From Acanthamoeba lenticulata (lineage: Eukaryota > Discosea > Longamoebia > Acanthamoebidae): 25,786 nucleotides of DNA. Under the pieces are notes generated by a model. That model worked only from the letters and a program-made list of their open reading frames with translations. It ran no database searches and was not told the origin of the DNA. Positions 1 through 10,670 of the stretch are shown piece by piece; position 1 is the stretch's first letter, and every line of letters starts with the position of its first letter. The stretch covers positions 1 through 25,786 of the forward strand of contig NAVB01000339.1 of NCBI GenBank assembly GCA_002179805.1, read 5' to 3'. Position numbers and translations under genes: made by a program.

Positions 1-222
1 AAAACAACAACAACAACAAGAGCGAAGTACGGGATTCGAACCGGCTCCTCCCTTTCTCCCTCTGCCGTCGGGAGGGGAGGAAACTGGAAGAAAGGCAGAA
101 ACGGGGGTGGGGACAGTTTCGCGACGAAAACGGCCTTTTCGCCTCTGTCGCATCATCCGCATCCACATTCGCCCCTGGAAGCTTTCCCCCTCCACAGCGC
201 CACAAGGGACGCCTTTCTCAAC
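1..222 (+). promoter_or_regulatory. eRF1 upstream region and 5' UTR
   Basis: This stretch lies before the eRF1 start codon and holds no convincing reading frame. It begins with a CAA triplet run (about 5-19). On the minus strand, positions 32-42 read GGTTCGAATCC, a perfect match to the RNA polymerase III B-box/tRNA T-loop, but no matching A-box, acceptor stem or cloverleaf could be built around it. The pyrimidine-rich block 45-60 and the stretch just before the ATG are probably promoter and 5' UTR; the transcription start cannot be seen. Confidence 0.4.
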
Positions 223-1554
223 ATGTCTAAGAAATCTGCGGCGGAGACGTTGGATGAGCACGAAAAGCAAATCGAGCAGTGGAGGATCAAGAAGCTCATT
301 GCCTCACTTGAGGCGGCTAGGGGCAACGGCACAAGCATGATCTCGCTGATTCTGCCACCGAAGGACCAAATCTCGCGCGTCACCAAGATGTTGGGCGACG
401 AATACGGCACAGCATCGAACATTAAGAGCAGAGTGAACAGATTGTCGGTCCTAGGTGCCATCACATCGACGCAGCAGAGGCTGAAGCTCTTTTCGAAGGT
501 GCCAGACAACGGCCTGGTCATCTACTGCGGCACCATCATCACGGACGAGGGCAAGGAAAAGAAGGTGAACATCGATCTGGTACCCTTCAAGCCCATCAAC
601 ACGAGTTTGTACTTGTGCGACAACAAGTTCCACACCGAACCTCTGCGTGAGCTTCTTGAGTCGGATGCGAAATTTGGCTTCATCGTGATGGACGGTAGCG
701 GCGCGCTTTTTGCGACGTTGAGCGGAAACACGCGTGATGTCATCCACCGTCTGACGGTCGACCTGCCCAAGAAGCACGGCCGTGGTGGCCAGTCGGCGCT
801 GCGTTTTGCCCGCCTGCGTCTGGAGAAGCGGCACAACTACCTGCGCAAGGTGGCGGAGCTGGCGACCCAGTTCTTCATCACCAACGACCGGCCGAACATC
901 GCTGGTCTTGTGTTGGCAGGATTGGCCGATTTCAAGAATGATCTCGCCGCCTCGGACCTCTTCGATCCGCGCCTCAAGGAAGTTCTGCTCCAAATCATCG
1001 ACGTTTCCTACGGCGGCGACAACGGGTTCAACCAGGCCATTGAGCTCGCCGCCGAAGGCCTGCAGAATGTCAAGTTTATCCAGGAGAAGAAGCTTCTCTC
1101 CAAGTTCATGGAGCAGCTCGCGCGTGACACCGGCAAGTACTGCATCGGCGTCAAGGAGACCCTCCACGCCCTCGAGCTCGGCGCCGTAGAGACCCTCATC
1201 GTCTACGAGAGCCTCGACCACGTCCGCTTCCGCCTAAAGAACCCGCGCGACGGCTCCGAGAAGACCATCTACCTCTCCAAGGAGCAGACCGCCAACGCTG
1301 CCAACTTCAAGGACTCTGACGGTGGCGACCTCGAGATCGTCTCCCAAGAGCCCCTCATCGAGTGGTTTGCCGATCACTACAAGGACTTTGGTTGCACCCT
1401 CGAATTCATTACCAACAAGTCCCAGGAGGGCTCCCAGTTCGTCAAGGGCTTTGGCGGCGTCGGCGGTATCCTCCGGTACAAGGTCGAGTTTGACGTCATC
1501 GAGGCTGCCGAGGAAGCTGACGCTGAAGCTGAAGAGGACGACTTCTACCTGTAG
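223..1554 (+). CDS. ETF1: Eukaryotic peptide chain release factor subunit 1 (eRF1), intronless
   Basis: The 443-residue protein recognises all three stop codons in the ribosomal A site and triggers peptide release, acting with the GTPase eRF3 in the cytosol. The family signatures are all present: TASNIKS with NIKS at 66-69, the stop-codon-reading YLCDNKF motif at 130-136, and the GGQ catalytic loop at 188-190 in [13 protein letters not shown]. The numbering is five residues ahead of the human protein, so the N-terminus is slightly longer. The acidic C-terminus ([14 protein letters not shown]) is typical. Length is normal (human 437). The normal NIKS and YxCxxxF motifs fit use of the standard genetic code. 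It is the only gene here that reads through with no intron, which is odd beside neighbours with 6-16 exons. Identity is essentially certain. Confidence 0.98.
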   Translation: MSKKSAAETLDEHEKQIEQWRIKKLIASLEAARGNGTSMISLILPPKDQISRVTKMLGDEYGTASNIKSRVNRLSVLGAITSTQQRLKLFSKVPDNGLVIYCGTIITDEGKEKKVNIDLVPFKPINTSLYLCDNKFHTEPLRELLESDAKFGFIVMDGSGALFATLSGNTRDVIHRLTVDLPKKHGRGGQSALRFARLRLEKRHNYLRKVAELATQFFITNDRPNIAGLVLAGLADFKNDLAASDLFDPRLKEVLLQIIDVSYGGDNGFNQAIELAAEGLQNVKFIQEKKLLSKFMEQLARDTGKYCIGVKETLHALELGAVETLIVYESLDHVRFRLKNPRDGSEKTIYLSKEQTANAANFKDSDGGDLEIVSQEPLIEWFADHYKDFGCTLEFITNKSQEGSQFVKGFGGVGGILRYKVEFDVIEAAEEADAEAEEDDFYL

Positions 1555-2134
1555 CAGCGGCCTGGCGGCTTCCCCCCGCCCCGCCCTGCCGCGCGCGCTT
1601 CGCCCGCCCGCCCGCGCTTTCCGCGCTTTGTCGCGTGTGTGCGGTGCGGCGAGTCCCCACCTCGTGCGCGCGGTTATCGGGGCCCCGCCTCCTCCTCCTC
1701 CTTGGCCCCTGCAAGAGGCGGAGGCTGAGTTGGTGCTGCACGTCCGCTGGCGCGTGCGCGCGGCCCTCTCCTCTCTTTCTCCCTCTTCCGCTTAGCTCCT
1801 CCTTCTTTCCTTCCGTGCCGCGCGTCTTCTTCTGCCCCTTCCGCCCCGCAGGAGCAGGCAGGCGCTGCTTTTGTTATGTTTTTACACTTGCGCAAGTAGC
1901 CCTTTTCGTAGACTGCCTACACGAAAAAATAGAAAAAAAAAGAAAAGAAAAACAAAACTCCAGCGCCATTTAATGAGCCAATTGGCTGCTAGCAAATAGA
2001 AAATTCTTCCAAGTTCACACCTAATTGCCCAATAGGCTCAAGTCTTGCAGTATTGCTCTGTCATTAAAGCAGGAGATTTTGGCCTTCTATTTGGTTAGTA
2101 AGTGTCGCCGCGCCTCCGGAACCGTATCTTATCC
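1555..2134. other. Intergenic: eRF1 3' UTR and P450 promoter region
   Basis: No gene is seen. The first 370 bases are GC- and CT-rich and probably 3' UTR of eRF1. An A-rich purine tract follows at about 1924-1957. Beyond it base composition drops in GC, and the region 1970-2100 just before the P450 contains a perfect 12-base palindrome AGCCAATTGGCT at 1976-1987, which carries CCAAT on both strands, and a further CCAAT-like CCCAATAGG near 2028. These may be promoter elements of the P450 gene. Confidence 0.45.
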
Positions 2135-5133
2135 ATGGCCCAAGGCCAAGATGTATCGATGGGCTCAGTCCCGCCGAACGCCGGAGCTTGGAGCAGCCTC
2201 TTGCCCCCGTGGGTGGCCATGGCCCTCCTGGCCGCCGTTGCCCTGGTTTTGGCCGCCACAGTCGCCAACCTTAGAAGGTCGCGCCATTTGGCGAACATCC
2301 CGGTCCCTCGCACCAAGTCTCGTATCCCCATCTTTGGGCACGTCATTGTACGGGGCCCTCCTCGCCGGACCATTTTAAACAGTCGTTTTTATTTTAGGAG
2401 CACTGTTGGTGCTTCTGGTGAGTACTGATGCGGTGTTTGATGGGGAGGGCAGGACATGGTCAGCGGCACGCCCTGGTACGTGATGACGGAGTGGGTGCGG
2501 ACTTACGGCTCCGTCGTGCGCTTCAACTTCTTTAACTTGGTATGTGCCCCCGCCACACCGATGTACCTGACGTACAAGCTGATCTACGTAGATGTAAGTT
2601 AAGAGGTGCCGACAGCTCACACTTGAAGCGCGTGACACAAACGGGGGGGGGGCTGGTGGTGGGTTGGGAGGGGCCCGGTAGAACTACATTGTGGTGGCCG
2701 AACCCGACCTGGTACGCCACGTGTTCAATTCCAACTTCAAGAATTACATCAAGGACCGCAGCTCCTACTCGCCCTTCCTGCCTCTTCTCGGTACTGGGTA
2801 CGAGTGTCCCGTCAGATCAGATATCTTACTTCTTGGTGAACAGTTTTTGCCTTGCGTTTCCTCCTCATCACCACCGCGGGGCTTCTCTCTCTCTTTTTTC
2901 TCTCTCTCTCTCCCTCTCGCTTCCGGGCGTTGGTGGCGGTAGGCTCGTGACCGCGGAGGGCGAGCTGTGGCGCCGCCAACGCAGCTTGATTGGAGCTGCC
3001 TTTCGAGTGGAGATTTTGGCCGAGGTACGTTTCCCCCGTCCCCTCGTCCTTTCTTTCTCTCTCTCTCCTCCTCCTCCTCCTTCCTCTCAAGAGACTCCTT
3101 TTCGACGGCTTGGCCACACCGTTAGCGCGTCTCCTGATCGACTCATCCCGTCCTCCCTTCTCCCCCTCCGCACTCGCCTCCAATGTAGGCCGCTGCGATT
3201 GCGTTAGAGGCAACAGAGCGTTTGGTGCAGAAACTGGAGGGTCTCGTGGCCACTGGGGGCGGACAAGCAATCGTGGAGATGGGCGAAGAGTTCCGGTTGC
3301 TCACTCTGCAGGTACGTCGTGCTGTCTTGATCAGGACTGGTCCCAAATGAACGGGAGAGGGGGGGGGAGGGGAGGGGAGGGGAGGAGAAACAGCCCTTCT
3401 CATTTGGGGAGGGGGGCGATGTGGTCCCCAAAAAAAAAAAAGGTGATTGGCCAGGCTGTGCTGTCCCTTTCGCCAGAGGAGTCCGACCGAGTGTTTCCGC
3501 AGCTCTACCTGCCCATCGTGGAGGAAGCTAATGCGCGCACCTGGTACCCGTGGAGGGCGTTCTTGCCCACTGCCAGTTGGCGGGCCTACCACCGCTGCAT
3601 TGAGGAGCTCAACGCCTACGTCACCGACGTTATTCAACGGCGTGCACGTGTGTTCGATGAGGTGCGTTTGTCTGCGCCGCCGGTGGGCGCTCCGCTTGCT
3701 CTCTCCGTTGAGCACCAGCAACTTTTTTTTTTTCCTTTCTATAATTCAAATACTGTTTAACTATATAATTATACACATATATATTTATAAAACAACTATT
3801 ATAGTCTAGTGGGTGTCCAACAACTCTGATCGGCCTACGCGGTGTGGTCATAGGCGCGCGCCCGTTCGCGAGATCCCTGTGAGGGCCGGCCGACTGACGT
3901 GCTCGACAGAATTCTGCAAGGTGTCGAGCAAGCAGCTGCCGTGTCTCCGTCCACCTCTACGTCGTCATCTCCCTTCACGCCTGACGTCATTCGGCAATTG
4001 CGCGACGAAATCAAGACCTTTCTTTTCGCCGGTATGTGTGTGTCCCCTCCCCCCTATTCTCCATCACCGCCGTCATCATTCCGCCCATCCTATTCCCAAT
4101 CACGACCTCTCGAGGCATATCTCCTGACGATCTTGGTTCGCTCCTCCTTCCGAACACTTGGGTGGGCCACCTCGGGTTGGTTTCGTCTTCTCAGGCCACG
4201 AGACCTCGAGCATGATGCTGGTACCTCTCTGTCCCCCGTACCTCTGTCACTCTCTTTCTCTCTCGCTCTCTTTCCTTCCCTCCCTCTTGTGCTGGTTCTC
4301 TGCGCCAACTTGGGGGGGGGGATCTAGCGTGAGTGAAAACGGAGATTCTCTCGTTTTTGAAGTTAACTTGAATGCGTGGTGCGGCGGCGGGGGGGGGGAG
4401 CCAGACTTGGGCACTGTACGAGCTCACACAGCATGCAGACTGCACAGAGCGCGTGGTGCAAGAAGCCACGACCGTCTTTGGGCCCAGCGGCACCACGCCC
4501 AGGACGCCAGACTTTGCCGACTACAAAGGCCTTAATTATACAGCCAACGCGCTCAAGGAGGCGCTCCGCAAGTACGCAATCGTTCCGGTGGTGACGAGGC
4601 AGGTACCGTGTGGCCTCCAGCTTTTTTAGTCGCCCCTTCCCCTTCTTTGGCAACAACCTAACAACCCACGGTGTGGTTATGCCAAGGCCGTGGAGGATGA
4701 CGTGATCGGGCAGTACAATATTCCTGCCGGCTCGCGGGTCATTGTACCCATCATCGCCATCCATCAGGATGACCGGCTTTGGCCAGAGCCTGACGTCTTC
4801 CGCCCCGAGCGATTCGACTCGCCTCCACCGCACGCCTATGCTTGGCTCGGTACCTACTTGCTTTTCTTTCTTGCGCAAACAAACAATTAAGGCCACCTTT
4901 TATTTATGTGTTTGTGTTTTTGTGACCCCCCCCCCCCAGGTTTTATCAACGGCCCTAGAGCGTGCCTTGGGCAGCATTTCGCTCTGCTCGAATCAAAGAT
5001 AGTTCTGAGTCGCTTGTTGCACACCTTTCAAATTCTGCCGTGCGCGAGGACCTCAGGCGAGAAGCACCCCTACAAAATCCCTATCTCCCCCATGGACGGC
5101 ATCCACGTCCTCCTCAAGCCAAGGACTGCTTGA
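2135..5133 (+). CDS. Cytochrome P450 monooxygenase, 11 exons
   Basis: Joining 2135-2347, 2453-2539, 2682-2797, 2943-3024, 3189-3311, 3443-3661, 3884-4031, 4195-4220, 4405-4602, 4687-4849 and 4940-5133 gives an unbroken 522-residue protein, the usual P450 length. It has an N-terminal membrane anchor (about 26-44) followed by a Pro-rich hinge, so an endoplasmic-reticulum enzyme is expected. Motifs in order: C-helix WRRQR, I-helix AGHET (329-333), K-helix EALR (ExxR, 390-393), PERF (444-447), and the haem loop FINGPRACLG with the axial Cys467. The protein is a haem-thiolate monooxygenase; the substrate cannot be told from sequence. The first ATG in frame after an upstream non-ATG stretch was taken as start. 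Several introns hold long G or C runs. An AATAAA at 5240, close to the next gene, could serve as its polyadenylation signal. Confidence 0.95.
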
Positions 5134-5239
5134 TTTTGTCGTGTATTTGGTGTCCCTTGACACTGTCCCTGCCACCAATGATCTTCTGCAGAGTCAAATT
5201 GTTAAGCAACAGAAAATGGGGTCCAGCACTAGGCCCAAG

Positions 5240-5245
5240 AATAAA
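5240..5245 (+). terminator. Possible polyadenylation signal AATAAA of the P450 gene
   Basis: AATAAA lies 107 bases after the P450 stop codon. It sits only two bases before the first ATG (5248) of the next gene, so if both are used the transcripts overlap; the second in-frame ATG at 5269 would relax this. Confidence 0.35.
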
Positions 5246-5247
5246 AC

Positions 5248-8200
5248 ATGGCAAAAACAAACACATCAATGGGACACAGCAGCAAGACGCCACGCCCAGG
5301 CTTCAACTGCAGTGGTAGCATGCTGCTTCTGCTCCTGCTTCTGGCAGTTCTTCTCCTGACCTGCCATGTTACCGCTCAGCCTGGTCCCTCCTGTATGCTC
5401 ACCTCTGGCACTTTCGTTTTCATTTTGTTCTTCTGAACACAGGTGGGGGTAGTTATGGTGTGCGCAAGTGGGTGTACCTACACGCGGGTGTACGAAGGTA
5501 TCAATGCCCTCGCTGCCACCACCACCGGAGGCACCCTGATCATTAAAAACGGGACCTACCCCTCTGAGCCCTCGGCACTCGTTATCAACGTCCCCCTCAT
5601 GTTGGAGTACGACAGCCTGTCTCTCTTGTCTCCTATGCACCATTTAGCTTACTACTTTTTCACCACACACGCACACGCACACGCACGCACGCACACACAC
5701 ACACGCACACCGGAACTGCGCCGCCAGGATCGCGCAGGCAGGAGTCACCATCGAGGCTGACCATGCTTCTTCAGATAACTGGCTTGAAGTGCACAATACC
5801 ACGATCATCACCGGGGGCCCGCTCACGCTCATTGGAGTTGGTACTTGGTGCTATCCACACCCTCTCGCTCGCTTGCACTCATTGTGTCTCGGCTGAGTCT
5901 CACTCTTAATGCACACCAGGCATTCGTGCTGAAGGAAACTTTACCTTGTCAGCTCCACTTACCATCCTCCTGAACAAATCCAATAGCGCAGGTAAGGTGG
6001 TAATGGACACCTGCAGGTTATCGGGAACATGACGAGCTCATGTGTGTCATGTGTGCCCACAAGGATTGGTATTGTTAAATTCAACATTTGTTCAAGACTC
6101 CCCCCTATCGGTGACAACAGTGCCCGGTGCCAGCGGCACACAAGGTTGCGTTAAACTTAAAGCCACATTGTGCTGCTCCCTTTGCCACTCATCTGACACA
6201 CAATACACTACACACAACACAGGCGTGAGATTAAGTGGGGTGCGAAAGTGGCTCCAAAATGCAATTGTGGTGATAGATTGCTCTGACGCTCCAAATTCTA
6301 ACTACGGTAACCATCACCACAACACCATCCTATCCTGTGAGCTTGCTTTCATAAAACCTTTTCACACACCTCATGTGCGTGTGCACGTGCATGGCCACAC
6401 CAACCACTATGCAGGAATTGATTCCACTCAATCTCCAGTGGAATGGCAACAACTGGGCAACATCAGTGTAATAGCCTGGGGCGGTATGAGGGCAGACTCT
6501 GGTCCATCAGCAATCATGTTTCTGACTCAGTGCCAATTTCTGTGCGTGCAGGAGTGAATATTTTAGGTGGATTGTGGGAGCAGCAGGGCGCACTTGATGT
6601 TGAGGCCAGTAGATATGGTACATGCCTACCCTTAGCTGTTGTATGTACACATAGCATTGACATGAACCGCCCAGGTGTAACTCAAAGAGGCATCTGGCAT
6701 TCGACTGGGAGAGTCAACATCACTGCCCCCGACCCCATCAGTGCTTAACTACTTCTTCTCACACATGACACATGACACACAACAACTCACACACCTACCT
6801 CATCCTCTCTCTCCCTTCGCTGCCCAATCCACCGGCTGTGTGACTCGCGCTCGGCCCTGCTGCACTCTGTCAAGAAATTCGTGAAAGCAGTGAGTGGATA
6901 CAAGAGGGAGAGGTGCACATCAGCAGCACTGCTAGTGGCACTGATGGTATGGAGACCAGCTAGCTGTGTTTCAACGTGTGTTTTCGCCTCGGCGCACCTC
7001 AGTAATAACGGCTGATTTGTGAGTGTGTGTGTGTGTGTGTTGTTTGGTAGGTGGTGTCCGGATGTTTGGGCAGTGGAATCAAACCGGTTCTGTCACCATC
7101 AACATGGGCCCCGGCTCCACCATTGCAGGTACGCAACTATCCCCCTGCACAGCGCAGCTACACTCTCCCTCCGTTGGCACCAACCGTGACTCGCGGGAGC
7201 CACCAACAGGTGTGTTTATGGGCAATAATGGCTCGTGGCTCGTTGGCGCTCCGGCCTTGATCACATTGTCTTCATCCTTCAATGGCACTGGCATCAGCAA
7301 CCCCAACAACAACCCCATCAGCGTGGTCAATACCATCACAACCAGCAGTGGTGCCGCTCAGGTGAAGGTGGTGTGCGAGATGGCGGGGATGAGGGCCATC
7401 AACTATCCGTCGAAGCTGCCGGGCTGCTGTACAGAGTGCTTGGGCCCCTACAGTCTCTTGTGGTGGGCCAACGACACCATGTCCCGTGCGTTAACCCTTC
7501 CTCGTTTGAGTGGATTCCTCTGTTGGAGAGCGCTGAAGCTAACCGATCTGCTGTGGCGGCGATCTGCTGTGATGTGATTTGATGTGATGGGTGGCTGCGA
7601 TGTGGGGGGGGGGTGCAGTGTGCGGATGTGAGAGTGCAGGGAGTGCATGCAGGCCACCCTTGACGTCTCCTTCGCCTTCGCCTTCTTTAACGTCTTCGCC
7701 TTCTCCCACGCCTTCTCTGTCATCCTCGCCCTCTTTGTCAGCCTCGCCTTCGCCCACGCCCTCTCTGTCAGCATCGCCCTCGCCCTCACTCTCCCCGTCG
7801 ACCTCGCCATCTCCCTCGCCGGCCTACTTCCGATCCAACGCAACATCAGGCATGGTGCTGACGCCGGTGCTGCAGTTCAACTACTCGGCCCCACAGATGC
7901 TCATCCTCCCCAAAGGTATACTCTCCCCCCCCCACCTGTCCCCATCACGAGTACTAACGCACAACTTCTCGCAACGCAACACAAACAGACAAGGAGGGCA
8001 CATTGCGGCAGAGTGCGGCTGTTGCGCTGGCACTCGAGAGCGTGACCGAGGTGGCTGGCGTCGACGATCGCACCACGCTGGCCAACTTGACCTGCGCCGA
8101 AGGCAGCGGCGCGTGGGCCAAGATCAACGCGTCAGACGGCGCCTCACAATCGTTCGTCTACTCGTGCCGCCTTGTCCTCGCTGCCTCCAACCCATCGTTT

Positions 8201-9149
8201 TCTCCCTCCCCGTCGCCGTCGCCGTCGGCTTCGACTATGACTGCAAACGAGAGCGTGAAAGCGACCAGCATGAGCAGCAACAACACCAAGATCTCACACG
8301 CAGCAGAAGCAGCCGCGGTGGAGCTGGAGTTGCAGTTCGATCTGTTCGACAACAACACTGTGGTGGCGGTGTCCGATCTTGTCAACCTCACCCTCACGCC
8401 AGCGCTCACCAAGCTGACAGTGCGCGTGCGCGGCGCATGGCCATGGAGCACGCCCGCCAGTAGGCTCGAGCTGCGGCTTGCCGTCGCGCCGACCTTTTCC
8501 AGCGCCCATCCTATCACCCAAGGCACCGCCACCGCCAACACCAACACCAACACATCAGGGCTAGAGAGATGGTGGCGGCTGGAGGGTCAGGCTGCTGTGG
8601 AGGAGAAGGGCTTGAGGAGAGAGACCAGAGTGCGGCTGTTGGACGTGGTGACGCTCGATGACGACGGCCGCGTGGGCGCTCAGTGGGTGACAACCGAACT
8701 CGTGGGCTCATCTTCGTCGTCGTCGTCGTCGAGCCTGGTGCTGTCATTCGGACAGTTCAACGAGTCGCTCACGTATGACCCCGGTACCGTGTCGTCCCTT
8801 CCTCTCTCTCTCTCTCTCTTTTAGCTTGTTGGTGTGGCTGAAAATAATGATGATGGATTGGTCAGACTTCAATGTGCTGCTGGGCCGAGACGACGACGGC
8901 GGAAACGGCAGCAGCAACGTGGGCCTGATCGTGGGCGTCTCCGTGGCAGTGCCCGTGGCCATCGCCGTGGTGGTGGTGGTCGTGGTGGTGGCCATCGCTA
9001 TTAATCGCCACCGGCGGCAGGTGGTGATGAAGCGCCATCGCCAACGGTCGAAGCTCGTGGTCGGGTTTTCGTTCAGCGACCTTTTGATTGCTGCCCCTGT
9101 TTGTTTTGCTGCTGCTGCTGCTCATGGAAGCGTGTATAGTATATACTAA
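5248..9149 (+). CDS. Beta-helix (pectin-lyase-like fold) cell-surface protein, single membrane span
   Basis: Fifteen exons close in frame: 5248-5392, 5453-5606, 5728-5840, 5920-5991, 6064-6144, 6223-6306, 6415-6501, 6552-6617, 6675-6740, 6875-6946, 7051-7128, 7210-7485, 7640-7915, 7989-8783, 8866-9149 (882 residues). An N-terminal signal peptide (poly-Leu core, ending near TAQPG) is followed by CTYTRVYEGINAL..GGTLIIKNGTYP, typical of the start of parallel beta-helix proteins. About ten coils follow, then a Cys-containing segment (VCEMAG..PGCCTECLG), a Ser/Pro stalk (7660-7830), a domain with a second SPSPSPS tract and poly-Ser, a Gly/Asn linker, a Val-rich span (about 808-834) and a basic tail. 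Many N-x-S/T sites suggest glycosylation. A type I surface protein, perhaps adhesive or carbohydrate-binding, is inferred. No catalytic residues were recognised. Start could be 5269; the first intron borders are the least sure. Confidence 0.8.
5661..5712. repeat. CA/GCACAC microsatellite in intron 2 of the beta-helix gene
   Basis: A run of alternating CA with interspersed CG (cacacgcacacgcacgcac type) fills most of intron 5607-5727, before the acceptor at 5726-5727. On the minus strand it reads as GTGTGCG. It is noncoding and likely length-variable. Confidence 0.85.
7655..7835 (+). repeat. Degenerate Ser/Pro-coding repeat (stalk)
   Basis: Imperfect repeats of CCTTCGCCTTCG/CCCTCTCTGTCAGC type encode about 50 residues of PSPSPSLTSSPSP-like sequence. 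Such Ser/Thr/Pro tracts are usually extended, O-glycosylated stalks. The repeat sits inside exon 13 of the beta-helix gene. Confidence 0.75.
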
Positions 9150-9194
9150 ACTCTCTTCAACACATTACTACATTTGCTCACGGGCCTCTACTCC

Positions 9195-9668
9195 TTCGTG
9201 ACCGCCTGACGCCAGCTGTTGCGTATCATTGTCTCAAAGTCCAGACAAGTGTCGACGTCAACCAGATCAAGATCGCTGCACCACAGAGTCGCCCTGTAGC
9301 GGCAAGAACGTCTCCGCTGACTCGTTGTTCACGCAGTTGACGAGCTATGGCTACGGCATCTACACTTGATAGGCTTTCATCAAGGCGCCTGCCACCACCG
9401 GCTTCACCACACAGTTTGGCGCGTACGTCTTCCCCTTTCTCTGTTTGATGAAGATTCCACAGGACTGAATCCACTCACTCTCTTGTTTGCGCTCGAGCAT
9501 CTGAACAGCCGCGCTTCAGCACTCGACGCCAGAACTCGAACGACGGCACCTAATCTCAAGTGCGGCGCTCTTGCGCTGGGTGACCCGTCGTCGGACCTCC
9601 ACAACTACATGATCCCCACCTACTTTGCCTACCACGCCGACGGAGCCTCCGTCCTTGAGTGGGGATGA
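9195..9668 (+). pseudogene. Possible decayed plus-strand gene of unknown family
   Basis: Patches here look coding but do not join: one frame gives CTTESPCSGKNVSADSLFTQ..YGYGIYT ended by tandem TGA TAG near 9369, followed in that frame by AFIKAPATTGFTTQFGAYV, and a second patch ends LHNYMIPTYFAYHADGASVLEWG with a stop at 9666-9668. They have balanced composition unlike random frames. I recognise no family. It may be a broken gene, or exons of a gene whose introns I could not place. It converges on the sulfatase remnant (-) 55 bases away. Confidence 0.25.
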
Positions 9669-9723
9669 CAAGACCTACTCAACTGAGTCTTCGGCAGAGC
9701 GCACACACAAGCAATCGCAGTGC

Positions 9724-10178
9724 CTACTTGGCCAGGGTGCGGCATGCCTTGCCGGCACACTCACGGAGGCTCGCGAGGAGCTGCACGAGCTCTCGCTTCT
9801 TGGGGCCGATAGCGGTGTCGTTGCAGCGGTTGTTGAGCTGGAAGGGATCGGTAGCGAGGTCGTAGTACTCGCACTCGCCGTTGTACCACTCGACGTAGAG
9901 CACGTCGTTGGCCCGCCTGGCGTGCTTGCCCAGCGATACGTGGCGCACGCCGTCGTACAGGTTACGTCGTGAGGTGTCGCCTCCGCCGGCGCTGTGGTTC
10001 GCAAAAAAAGCGCAGCGACTTGGGATCGTGCAGGGCTGACGCCTCGTCGTACTTGTCCTCGTCCTCGTAGCGCCACGAGTCTTCGACCCCGCGGCGGCAC
10101 TTGCGCACCATCGAGAGCTGCGAGACGCCGTCGACGGTTGGCGGGAGCGTGCGGTAGCCGGCATTCTCGAGCATCGTC
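9724..10178 (-). pseudogene. Sulfatase C-terminal exon, frameshifted and lacking its catalytic part
   Basis: Read on the minus strand from an acceptor-like AG at 10179-10180, the sequence gives TMLENAGYRTLPPTVDGVSQLS (compare the family's PxTVDGxSLLP element), then WRYEDEDKYDE, and after a frameshift YVEWYNGECEYYDLATDPFQLNN, the classical sulfatase C-terminal motif (YDLxxDPxQLxN), ending at a stop at 9724-9726. The two halves are in different frames; the switch falls at an A7 run (10003-10009). The N-terminal C/S-x-P-S-R formylglycine site and metal-binding residues are absent upstream (10180-10650). The family hydrolyses sulfate esters, often in lysosome-like compartments or outside the cell, resembling the N-acetylglucosamine-6-sulfatase/arylsulfatase type. 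Most likely a truncated pseudogene; the frameshift alone could be a homopolymer sequencing error. Confidence 0.75.
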
Positions 10179-10670
10179 CTAATATCCTTACCTCATGGTG
10201 AAGGGATGTACTACATACTAGTGATGAGGTGTTAGCAAACACCATTCCCATGCTTGTGTTGAGCATATCAATGGGTACTTTGTGAGACATATTGCATTTT
10301 ATAGAGGTGGAATTGCAAGTGCTGCATGACATGATTATGGTTACAGCACACATGACAGCAGCTCACCTTAAACAAGATGACCATTATACACCAAGAGGCC
10401 ATGGCCTCATATTGTGTGAGTGAATTTCCCCTCAGGGTGGCTAATCACATGTATCTACTGGTTGTGGTTCTGATTGTGAGGTTTTTGCATTGTTATAAAT
10501 TGCTAATTGTACAAGTGGTGTAGCAGTTGGATGTGAACCAAGTGGCTTCAACCAACAAGCTGTACTCTATCTCCTGTGTGAAATTTCTTTGTGCCGCTTT
10601 CTCTCTTTTTTTTTTCTTTTTCAAATCGCCCGTATTTTTTCTATTCGGTTCCGCGTGGCTCGGGCGATAG
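10179..10670. other. Low-GC spacer before the GTPase; no gene recognised
   Basis: The stretch from about 10190 to 10560 is clearly poorer in GC than its neighbours. A plus-strand frame gives DILHFIEVELQVLHDMIMVTAHMTAAHLKQDDHY, which has a protein-like look but contains stops on both sides and matches nothing I know. It may be an inserted element fragment that removed the 5' part of the sulfatase. The last 80 bases (T-rich tract 10607-10622) are probably the 5' region of the GTPase. Confidence 0.35.

Noticed and set aside
22..116. Possible minus-strand tRNA using the T-loop-like GGTTCGAATCC
   Set aside because: The T-stem has a C-C mismatch, the acceptor stem pairs only over five bases with GCGAA near 118-122, and there is no A-box or anticodon arm. 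Kept only as a B-box observation.
451..1221. A 256-codon open frame on the minus strand within eRF1
   Set aside because: It is a shadow of the GC-rich third positions of eRF1; its protein has no motifs and eRF1 is beyond doubt on the other strand.
2542..3207. A long plus-strand frame in the P450 region
   Set aside because: It covers introns and out-of-frame exons; the spliced P450 reading explains all conserved motifs.
8158..8553. A minus-strand frame antisense to the beta-helix gene
   Set aside because: It has no recognisable motif and lies entirely opposite a well supported exon.
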